From NCBI GenBank assembly GCA_013407085.1, contig JACCGJ010000190.1, forward strand, positions 62,001-126,000: a DNA stretch of 64,000 bases, written 5' to 3'. The DNA is from Atriophallophorus winterbourni. Taxonomy: Eukaryota > Platyhelminthes > Trematoda > Plagiorchiida > Microphallidae. This document shows, one piece after another, positions 12,801-24,800 of the stretch. Numbering within the stretch: the stretch's first letter is position 1; the number at the start of each line of letters is the position of its first letter. The position numbers and the translations under genes were made by a program. The notes below the pieces were generated by a model. That model was not told the DNA's origin, ran no database searches, and was given only the letters and a program-made list of their open reading frames with translations.

Positions 12801-15800
12801 AGAGTTTAACAAAGAATTAGCTTTCACTGTGTTTAGTAAAAGTCATCGAATTAAAACATTAATCAACGCATATTCGTAGAGTTTGATCTACGAAATATCC
12901 ATTGCAATACCTGTCCATGTGTAGTTAGAGAGATTTTATTTGAAGAGCATTACAAGCTGAAGCCAGCCATGTGATGTGAACAGAGCGCATTTAAATGACC
13001 GCTTACCACTACCTCGCAGTCGAAGCTTTTTGAAGTGCCATCAAAATATTCGTGAATGCTTTTTTTATCAAATTTGAATAATATTTTTTGTTCTAACCAA
13101 TTGGCTATCGAATACAAGCATGACAAGATCATTGTTAATCAGCGCTCGCTTCAACACATGAGGCGAAGACAACTTCACGCCAGTGGTTCCGGTCTGTCGC
13201 TGCTTCCGTTGCCGTCTGCACCGTGAATCCTTGTGCATGTAGTTCGCGTTCCAAAGTTCTGCGCCAAGTTTTCTTGGGCCGTCCCCTTTTTTGTTTACCT
13301 TGCGGATGCCAGTGCATGGCTACCTTCGTATGCGAACTGGGATCCATCCTGCAGACATGACCGAACCACGGATCTGTCGTCATCGTTTCCGTAGCAATGT
13401 AGGTTTTACGGGATAGGGTTGCTAGCCCTAAGCCCAACCCTCCTCCTTTCTCAGACGGGCTTGGGACCGTGCTTGGCGAAGTTGAGAGACCTGCCATGTA
13501 CAAAATTATTCAATATTGAGCCATTTCCGACGTACTCACGGAAACAGCCTACAAATTTGAGTACTAGGTCGCCAGAGCGAAGAAAAGCCAATGTAGATAA
13601 ATAAACTTCAAGATTTTCGTACTGCTCTGAATCTAACGATGTTGGTGGTATGAACTCTGTGCAAAATTGGCTCATTCAATTTGGTCGGTTTAATCTCTTA
13701 TATCTGTTAAGCCTAAAAATTTACTCCATGAGTAATCTTACTTAGTAATCATGTTGAAAAGATCGAAAAGTTTTGAATAGGTAGGTTTTAAATTTTTCCA
13801 TCAGTAAGAGCAACTATTCTGCTTTTTTAGCGTTGCTAAGCACAAACTGAATTATACAATCACGAACTGCTTTAATCACCCCGAAGATGTTCGGTAAACT
13901 TACAATTTTTTGAATCGATAAAACAAGTTATCATGCAAAGTGGAAAACAGTTTTCTTCGAAATAAAAGAGTTGATTAATTCTTGCGTTGATTACTAAGCA
14001 CGGCGGTAGAAAAAAGGTACAAAACACTTGAAGACTCATAGTTTCATACGGAATCTCAATCAAGTTATTTTCAACTCATATTATGACTTCATTTCTCTCC
14101 GAAATCTGATTATATTATTCAAGCAAATGTAAATATCATTTGGCTACGGGAAATCAATAAATAATCAGACACATTACTCTACTTATACACTCAAGAATAT
14201 CCGATCTAGCCAATTTCTATGACTAATTCCGGTTCATCAGAGGATTAAGTGTGTGCATGTGGAAAGTGATCGGCTTGTGGATAATTCATAGTAAAATTGA
14301 GTGAGATATCGTGTGGGATATCGGTCACATCAGGGTTGCTGCGGAAAACAACATCGTCACTGGGGATTCGTCGCGTTTTGTTCACATTTCGAAAATTTGC
14401 ATAATTGATTGCACGAGAACAGCTAAAATATAAAGTTGATTGGCGCAAAAGCTATTTCATTTCCGTCATGCACTTTTCACGGAAAAAATGGAATCAATTG
14501 AAATAACATATCGGTTTCTTTGGGAGAACTTTGATCCACGAATGGTCCCGTTTTAGAGCAAAATATTGATATATCATTTGCAAAACAGTTGAAATGTTTT
14601 TGGAACAACCATTCACAATTGTTTAATACACAAATTAATTAGAAACTTGGGAAATTCACATACTTTTCTAGAATGCTAAACGTATAACTTCACAGGGTTT
14701 GAACTTGTAAACAACAGTTCAATAACATTACCAACCTGAAGTGTGTAACGGAAATGCTTGGGAATATGGTTTTCAATTCACAATTATTTTGAGTCAAAAC
14801 TTTTTCCATTGGTCAATATTTCATTTTCAAAATTCATGCTCAATTATTTCTTGTTAATAAATGACTGCCTAATTACCACAGATTTGATGTGTAGAAAAAT
14901 ACACGATAAATACTTAATCCAGTATGTTGAATATCCAGTGAGTTCAAGATTAGGGCTGAGTATGTGTGTAAATATACACCTAACTGTGCTTTCAAAGGCT
15001 GGTCTACAGAGCATGTTCACCCTATTACGTCAGCGCCGCCTGCGGTGGCTTGGTCATGTCTATAGAATGCAAAATGGTCGTATTCCGAAAGATCTACTCT
15101 ACGGTGAATTGCAATTAGGAAATCGACCATTGGTCAGACCGCACTTGCGGTACAAAGATGTTTGCAAAAGAGATATGAAAGCTCTTGGCATTGACCCGGC
15201 GAGTTGGGAAGAACTTGCTCTTGACCGCTCACTTTGGAGGCATTGTGTAAAGCTTCGTCTGCAAGCCGGGGAGGAGCAAATACAGCTCTTGTCTGCTGAA
15301 CGCAGATCACGCCGCCGGCGTGCAACTGATGCAATACAACAGAGTTCTGACTATCGTTGCAAGCGCTGTGGGAGAGATTGTTCCTCCCGAATCGAACTGT
15401 TTAGTCATTCAAAAAGCTGCAAAACATGAAATTCATGCGATGTGATGTACATCCATGTTCGACATCGACCGACGGAGGCCAACAAAATACACCTAACTCG
15501 ACATTGAATCGACTGAGGATCTAACGGTACACTGTTACAAATAACCAAATCGAGACTTGAATTTTTCAAAATTCGATCGAGTCCTCCTCCTCAGTTTTTA
15601 AAATTTGTATAACACTATCAGGTAACTAAAGAGACACCTCTGAGTGTAAATCATATGGTTTATAACTCCTTAGCCACCGAACATACTCCATGTTACGTTC
15701 TCCATGTTTATTCGACAAGCGAGATCGTTCAGAATTGTATGTGGTAAAATAATGCGGATGGAAGTGAATGCATACTTCAACATCTATGGTCAATTCGCTT

Positions 15801-18800
15801 AAGCTTATGAACTTGAGTACAGGAAAGGCGAAAATGAGTATTATTTATTGATTTTCTGCCAAGTGTTTTGTCAAGTGAGAATAATTGAATCAAACGTGTA
15901 GCCCATTCATTTAACGATTTCTCCGTAATTATCGGAAAATAGATATTATCTGGTTGATCACTGCGTGTAAATCATCGTGGTTATTATCGTTACATCGACC
16001 TAACTTGTACCCTCATGAATTGAACATATTGTGAAACGCTTGATCAAACATTTTCCACCATATTCGAATCCACAAATTTTACATCTTTTAAAAGCAGGAA
16101 AACCAGACTTGCTCATTCTTACTCGGGAAATCGTTGAACATTCCACAGCCTTGTGAATCGACAGCAAGCGTTCTTGTGTCTACAAATCAGGACCAACGTC
16201 AATCACCGAAAGCTTCCGTGTCGGGTGGTGCTGCTGTCGCAGTCAGTCGCGTGAACAGCTCCGCACGTTGTCGGTGCGCAAGTTGCGATGAACGGCAAAC
16301 CAAACTTACCATGCATCAAGGTGAGAATAATGCTCTGTTTGTAATAATTTCTCTGATGTGACGCGCGCCACTATCTATTGCTTAGAATGCAATCAAGTAA
16401 TGTTTACAATTTATGATCGAAAGCTGTAACATTAGAGGGATGTGGATTTTCGCTTGAACCCTAGCGGAAAATCATTTTGTAAAGCACCAGAGAGGCTAAA
16501 TTGTTACTAGACTTGGTCCGAAAATCATTTGAAGAGCATTCGAATATAGTTACGACTTTTATTCAATTGAATTTCATAACTTTATTTAATTCTAAGTTGA
16601 AATACTCCGTTGCAGATTGGCGAAAACGATCCCGTACTTTTAAGGAAAATATCGGGAACGCAAAACAACCACTAAACGTGAGTTATGTTAGATTTTGTTT
16701 CAACATTTACTAATATAGTTAAATTTGGTTACTTGATGTACTTAGAACCGAGTTTACTTAATCTACGTTTATTTGACATACTCTATATTATAGACACAGT
16801 TAGTAAGTTAAAGTCTCGTACTTTTTGTTTTTTTTCTCTAAATTTAAAAGGAACTAAACTTGCTTATTTAAAATTGTCTGTAAAAATTTGGTCAACACAG
16901 TAATCTTTTTTTCTTGACAACTGTTGCGATGAGATCGTTATCCATATGTATCAACCCAGATGTTTCATTTGTTTTGTGGTGACGCGGATAGGGATCACTT
17001 GCTGCCTGGTCAACAGATTTTTCTCAGTATCCTAATGAAGAGAAAACTCCACCGCGCTTTCAGTGGATAATAGCGTGACAACAGCCGGTACCATTTCAAA
17101 GCTGTGTGTTAACTTGCGTCGGACTAAAGCTTTGGGTTTTTCCGGCGATGCAAGTAATCATCAGTTTTACTGAGCAAGTAATACTCACTTCAATCTAGGG
17201 AATTTAATCTGTTTCAACAAGTACAATATCATTTGAAGTCAAGTGAAAGAACTCAATGTTAATCAACACTTTCAAGTGTTCGTGTTGACTTTTAGTGAGC
17301 ATGGACATGATGAAGCTGTTTGCTATGAGAAACATCACGGAATTTCGACGTGGCTGCTTCGTGAAATGCTTTTTACAGATTCACACATCCTTAACGTGTG
17401 CATTTCAAGCATCATGGGTTTGACCTAGCCTGCTAAAATATCCAACAAAAGAATCACAGCCAATTAATATGGGAAACTAAGAACTCAGAATTCAGAATAT
17501 TTGATGCTAGAAAAGCAGTAAGCTTAACAATAACCATAGGATGACGAGGTATATGGAGTAAAAATATGAAATCTCTCAAAAATCAATAGCGACATTCACA
17601 TACCGCATTGTTCGCTATATATACTCATCGAGTTTAGAAGCGAAAACCGTAACAGATTCCGAGCGTGTGATTTCTTCAGGCAAAATGTTCCAAGTGAAAC
17701 AAATTCTTACCGAGAAAATATTTCGACGAATATCCAATCGAGAATGCGGAATGCTAAAGGCCTTTAAATGTTTTCGTGTTCGAGTAAGGCTATTGGGCTT
17801 TAACAAATGTTTAAATAAATAGTTTTCAGTATGAAATTTAACTTTAAGATTCGCTCTTTGAAAGGCAAGATTCTATAACGTGAGACCAACTTTGTCGCAC
17901 GATGATAAATCTTGTCTAGTAGTTCGATGTGCTTCCTCAGCCATGGTGCCCATGCTTGGATGGAATATTTCATAACAGGACGTACATACGTATTAATTAA
18001 CCGGGTTAAAGTTTCTGGCGTGAAAATCCCAAATATCCTTTTTAGGAGACTCAAGATACGCCAGGCTTTAAAGGAAGATTTTTTTCGATTTTAGTATTTG
18101 TTCAGCCGAAGCGAGTACAAAACTTATGAAAGTTAAGTCAGCAAAAGTCAAAAGGTAGTTTTGTTTATAGTAATTGAAACGCCAAAGCGAGTACAAACGA
18201 ACGCGTTTGGGTTCCTCATATGAAGAACAATACCGATGAAGTTACCTTCAACAAAGTTGATATTCAGATGCTCGTTTGAAACATTTGTTGACTGAAACGG
18301 CATTCGTAATTGTCTTTCAGAAACAAAATGTATAGCGGTTATTACTGCCAGATTTGAGCACATAATGTAAGAACTTTTTATTGGTGAATCAAATTGTCTC
18401 TATTTGTCAACTATGCTCAAACAACCTGAACCGGAAGATTTGATGGTAATGATATCAGCTTATTGCCTTGGTCAACTTCCAAATCCGCGTGTTTCGGCAG
18501 CGTAGAGACAAATCCAACATTTCAGCTGAATCGATTCTCGTATAATGTCAACCGATCAGTATCGCGGGTCGCTTGTCACCAGGCCAACATTTTGTTAGCA
18601 ATTTGTAAAGGCAACACAGAAACCTGATTGTGTGTTTCGTAAAAAATGAAAGCTACCCGAGCTTGATTGCCAACGCTACGGATTCTGTCAGTTTGTTCCG
18701 GTGATATGCGTTGGTATTTTGTTTTCACTGCGCGACACAATAGCGTTGTATTGAATTAGCCATGCATGAATCACTGAACCCATTGTTCACGGCGTCGAAT

Positions 18801-21800
18801 TGTTTTGTAATGGTAAATGGGATATGTAATTTTTGCAAGTGTAAGCCCCATCATGAATGCAACGTGATTAAACGATAGTTTATTGTTCATTCCTGCGAAC
18901 AATGATATACGTCGTTAAAGGAACAGGCCAAAAGCGCGCTGCCAGTCGAAAAAGTAAATAAAATGAAAACAAAACTGATATTTTTCCGGTTGGATTAACC
19001 GCGTCAGCCAGTGCATTGTTTGTGTATGTGATTGAACACCGGTTGTACCAATGTTTTCCTGCAAAGCTTTGAAGTTCAAGCTTTGCTAATACTAATCGTG
19101 CGTGTACAGCTCTGTACGTTTTTAGATTGCATAAATACCATCAAAAAATCATACCTGCATGTTGACACACTTTTCTCGATGTCGACCATGGATGTACATC
19201 ACAAGCGTATGATGGCTTCATGCTCCGCAGAATTTAGAAAGACTAATAGATCCTTGTCGAAGGACCTTGTTTTAGCTCATACTGATTGTCAGCCCACATA
19301 CTCTTGCGTGTTGACGAAAAACATTCTATTAGCATGTTGAGATGCTCTTGTGAGTGAGCGATAATGGCTGCATTTACTGGTAACAGCAGGTTAAGGATTA
19401 GCACTTCCCGTACATAAGTTTGTGCTTTCAAGCGGTTGAGGATCAAGAGCGTGCAAAGGTAAAAACCTTCAGTTTTCGTCCTGAAAGCGTGTTTCTGTAG
19501 CCGAGCACTGAACAGCGTGGTAGCTTGAACACACCCTTGTTTGATGCCTTGGCGAACTTCAAAAATTTCTGAAATGAAACCATTAAAATGGACTAAGCCG
19601 TTCATATCGGAGTAGAACGAATTAAAGAGTTTGAGCAGTCTTGGAGGGCAGCCTATAAGATCAAGCATTTTAAAAAGAGCATCCCTAGTAACGTAGTCAA
19701 ATGCCTTCTTCAGATCAATAAAAACAGCGTATAATGGCATACGCTGTTCCGGACACTTTTCTTGAAGTTGTTTCAGGGAGAACTTCATGTTTACGGTTGA
19801 TCTTCCCTTGAGCTTCGGAGTCAATCGTGTAAGCTAAAAACCTAAATCATTTCAGTCATTAATAAAAATTAAAGTTGAAAATTACTGAAGCACATGTGAT
19901 TGGTTAGTCCTTGTGTGTTAGTAAAAATGTATGTGAGCACTTAGGGGTATATTTCGTGTACTCTTTCAAGGTATCCAATCAGTTTGACTTAATGGTGTAC
20001 CGAGCATAAATTCAGCGGTACGTTTGGATAAACAGTGCAAAAGGCTGAGAACCTCTGCTCAGCGTCCACATGGTGACGAGAATTCACTTTATATGCGAGG
20101 ATTATACTCTGTGCACAGTTTAGCTAAACAAACAAATGTTTATTCAGTGTCTTCGTATCAAAGAAAATTTTGTAATGTTCACCAATCGATTACTTCGGAG
20201 ATGCACATCAACATCTGCCGAAAATTTAACGTTTTTTGAGCTTATGTTAAATGGTCATAAACATACCTAGCGAAACCATGGCAATATTAAGAAGGCTATC
20301 TTGAGCGAAAAATATAGGTTGAGCTTATATAAATTAGAAAGTTGTAATTGCGTTTGATAAGTTTATGAATAGATAATTGAATGCGTGATTCGAAAATGTA
20401 ATCGAAATAGCTGTTCCATGTGTTTCGAAATAATGTTGAACCCCATTATATAATTGAATCGAGAATCCCGACATTATTAGTCTATTTCTTGTTTGGAAAT
20501 GTAAAGTTTTTTTAGTAAACGACTCACATTATTCAGACATGTGTGTTGAAGACCATAAAAACGATCTAAACCTTATATTCATTTGCATGCATTTCCATCA
20601 CACACACCCCACAGCCGGTTTCGTGCTGTTTTCACTCATCAGGTAGGGACAGTAGGATTAGGATCCGCATGCGCTTGAAACAGTGGAGGAATGGTACTTA
20701 TTTTATCTAAACCTTATTTTCGTATGCCACTGTTGAGTAGGGTTTTCACAAAGGACCACGCGTTTATAAATGGCTAGTACATTGTGGTGCTCACTTCCTT
20801 TTGACTTACACACCACAATCGGTTTCTGGCTGTTTGCCGTCATCAATTGAAGACAATAAGATCAAATTCCGTGAGCCTTACAACAGTGGATAAGTGGTAA
20901 ACAAGTGTATACTTGAATGCCACTGTTGCATAGGGTTCGTACAACGAACCACGATGTTCAAACACAGAATCACTTAGTCATTCCTTGTCAAGCACTCAAA
21001 GCGCTTATAGATGACCAAAGTAATGTGTTGCTCACATCCCCCACACTTACACGTCATTAACGGTTTCTTGCTGATGATGGCAAACAGCCAGAGACCGATT
21101 GTGGTGTGTAAGTGAAAGAGATGTGAGCAACGCATGATTTATAATGATCTGTTGGGCAATTATCAATTCAGAATTTGATAACAATTTTATGAAACAATAA
21201 ACACGTACACATAAATTGTTATTTTCGTGGTAGCTGACAAGCTCCATTCAGATATCGTGGAAATGAGAACACAGTTCCGGTTAATGAAAGACATCCGTTT
21301 GTCCATGCTGAATAATGCAATGATTAACGAGTAACGGTAGCAAATTTTCCTTCAATAAATTTTGAAATAATGTGTTGCTAGTAAACCATTTTCTGAATAT
21401 CATTGATCAAATGATTTAAATGCTTAAGACTACGATATTGTCACGCTCAAGTTTATTGATGGGTTATAACCCGCGCGTAATCAAGCAAACCTTAAACGAA
21501 AACAAGAATTTGTTTCAATAGTGAACAATTTTCAAATATTACTATTGCATGTAAATTGTTTTGTATGAAGTAGGATTGACTCAAAGAAATAATCCCATTT
21601 AACTTTGCGACATAAATTATAAAATACTTATTCGTAAAATGTTTGAGTGTTCGTCTCATAATGTGCGGTAAAAATTCTCCAAAACTAAACGTTCATTGTC
21701 GTTTGTTGAAGGAAAGATATTTTCGGTGAAACTCAACTCTATTGGTGATTTCTAAATAGTCATCATTTATTGAACGTGTACTCTCAAAACACATTTTAAA

Positions 21801-24800
21801 GCCACTTTTTTCATACTTGTTGAACCAAAATATAAACAAGAAAATGATTGATATATAAAATCGAAAAAACTGTAAATACAGCATCCACTTAAAAAATTGA
21901 AAAAACAATGTTGATTAATCTAGAAATTCTCGAAAAAACAAACAAATCACAGGAATGATGCGAATCACAAATCTCACGAAGCTCAACATGTACGTGAAGG
22001 TTTAGTCTACAGAACTTCGCAAAAATACACTCTTAATTATGCGACAAAATATATCATGGCTAACAAGCTAACCCTCGCGGTTACTTTTTAACCATGCAGC
22101 TGATATTGTAGACATGATATTCTAACGAAAGCAATCACGTGTAAAAGGGAAGGATATAATATTCTGCGCATTTATGTGGTTTGTGTGACAAGTTCATGTC
22201 CCCATAATTCCTGTGAAGACCTAGCTGGCAGCATTTTTCGAAGAACAAGGATGTCTTCATTTATGTTCAGCTGATTGAAATTAGTCCGTCTCTAGTTAAA
22301 AATAAAATACGTCCTTGCTCTAAGCATGATTGTTTGCAAATGTACCGTAACATTGACGCGAATTATCGGCTAGTTATATTCACAAATCTTGACTTACCGA
22401 GTCGTTGTTGGCATGAATTGAGCTCGGTAACTATGAAAAAAATGCTGGTGTGAAGTCCGGAAACCAAATTCGCTTGATTGGAAATAACGAGTCAGGCATA
22501 GTGATTGTTTCCCCTCTGATTCGTCGTTAAGGAAAGCCGAAGAGATTCTGCTGAACTATCCTTTCTTTATATGGCTTGTTTTGGAACCAGAGAGCCAGTC
22601 AGGCATAGTGATTGTATGATACCGATTGCTTCAAGGTAATTTCAAGTAATTCAGGATTTTTATTGGCCTTAAAAGCATCAAGCTTCACAATAACCATAGA
22701 ACGTAAAAACATAAAATGTGACTGTATAAAAACAAGATAAGCAATTGGATTATTCAATAATGAACTCATCTAATTTTATTTTAAACTCATTCAGACTAGT
22801 GGTGTGTGTAACGGTAGAAGGTAAACGTTTCCCAGTAAAACAGACATGGACAGAATAATGATAACTTCTAAAGATTCGTGGGAATGAGTTACCGCCAACG
22901 TATATTATTGGGCCGAAAATTCCTTGTACCCCTTCGCGTGAGCAGACCCCGTAAGGGATGCTTTGGGGTTTGGAATATTTCGTAAAGTAGAATAAATTTC
23001 CCTCTTATTCGTCGTTAAGGAAAGTGGAAGAGATTCTGCTGAGCTATCCTTTCTTTATGTGGCTTATATTGTATGCAGATAAATATTTTTCTTTGACGGT
23101 GATAGATTCGCTGCATAAGTTCTATATCTTTCCTGAGCGACGGAGACTATGACTGCACAGCGAATTTAATGACTGGTCTCAGTAATGTATTCATTATCCT
23201 TGGGAATATAATTGGGTGAAAATTTCCCAGATACTCTTTTGAGTAAATTGAAGACACGTACTGCTTTTGTAAAGACAGTGTTAGGTTGAATTCAATTCAA
23301 TTCAATTCAATTTGGTGGTCTAAAAAGCACATGGCTTTACGAAAACCACAGAATAATATGGGAATTACGAATAACTTAGTTAGTAAGAACGGGATTTGTT
23401 TGCTTACTGATCAGTTCAGGAATCAGATAAAAATACACAGGGCAGAAATTGTTTTCAAACGGTTGGATGGGGTCAAGATGTACAGTTTACTTCGACGCAT
23501 GGGTTCAAAGCTTTTATGGTGCAGAATATATTGGTTCAATGTTTGGATTGGACGACATGAAGTTGTCCAAGTTCGATTTGAATATATCCAAGTTGGGTGA
23601 ATGTGCAACGTTACGGGGTTTTGAAACTGTAGAATATCCAGACACCCAAACCTTTTACTTCACTGCACTTTTCCAAAACATGTGAAACAATCTTGTACGA
23701 GAAAGCTACTTACTCCCCCAAATTATTGAGCCTGCATTTGTTGAAGTTACGTGACAGTTTGTTTTTCAAAAAAAAATTGTAGAGCTCATCGTGATCTTTT
23801 CGTAATAGCAAACAGTCTTCTGGGCTACGGATGCAACGTCTTATCTTTGCGCCATCAGCGATTAACGAAATGTTACACCGAACATGTTTCGGTATTTCAT
23901 TGACGGAAACAAGAAATAGGATCGGATCAAGGACTGGACCTTGGGGAACTCCACTAGTTGTTGCGGTTGGTTTTTGACAATGCAACGTCAACACGTAACT
24001 GGGTAGTACGATTCCTTACGTAGTCATTTATCAAATTCAACAACTTGCAGGTGAAACCAAGCCTTTCTGGCTTCTGCAGTAGTGGGCTACGGTTAACACG
24101 ATCAACTACTTTGAAGTAACGAGCAGTAATTGCTTGCCCTTTATCTACCGCTTGTGTCCAATCATCCAGTGTTATACGAAAATTAATTGAACAAGAATAA
24201 TTCCGTCTAAATCTATGCTGTTTTCTGGGAAGTAATGATATATTTTCAAAATGTTTCATTATATCGTCAAGAATGAGGCGCTCAAGTAGTTTGGAGATCA
24301 TAGATAACAGAGTAACGGGTCGGTAATTAGGAACATCGGAGCGATTTCTTCTTTTATAAATTGTAGTGATTATTCCACGTTTCAAATTGGTAAGAATCAC
24401 GCCGTTTGCCGTGTTTCGTTGAAAACGTATGTGAGATGTTTGCATAGGAAATGCACATTGCTTTAATATGAACGGAGTTATTCCGTCGGTCTCGAATACT
24501 TTTCGGGTTTTAGATGGAATAATGCATGAAGGACGCGTTCCAACGTGACAATTTTTCACCCATGGTTTGATTTGAGATGTGAATTGCATGTTCACTAGGG
24601 CTGAATACACATGATTAAAAAGTATCTACTGCTTCAGCTGTTTATGATGCCGTTGTAGTTGGTCCAGCTGGCGTGTTCACGGACGCAACTCCTGGTTTAA
24701 CCTTAGCTTGATCGTTTGAATTCCATCATTCCATCCTTGATAGTACAACATGTCTTGGATGAAAAGTTTGTTCAATTTGTTCCTCAGCAAACGGAATGTT

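Larger units (their letters stand above)
20575..21135 (-). repeat. Array of three hammerhead units (A, B, fold-back B)
   Basis: Unit 1 begins atttgcatgcatttccatc (type A head) but ends with the type B tail tagggttttcacaaaggac. Unit 2 starts attgtggtgctcac at 20790 and is type B. Unit 3 starts near 21025 and folds back. GGTTTC cores lie at 20617, 20821 and 21062, spacings of 204 and 241 bases. The array shows A and B are one superfamily and can recombine or be copied as tandem chains. Confidence 0.75.

Noticed and set aside
16501..16903. Two + strand frames around the 62-nt exon
   Set aside because: Only the short segment with good splice sites fits the gene; the frames outside it are chance.
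19032..19340. 102-codon + strand frame over the RTE-like 3' UTR
   Set aside because: It is the shadow of the element on the - strand.
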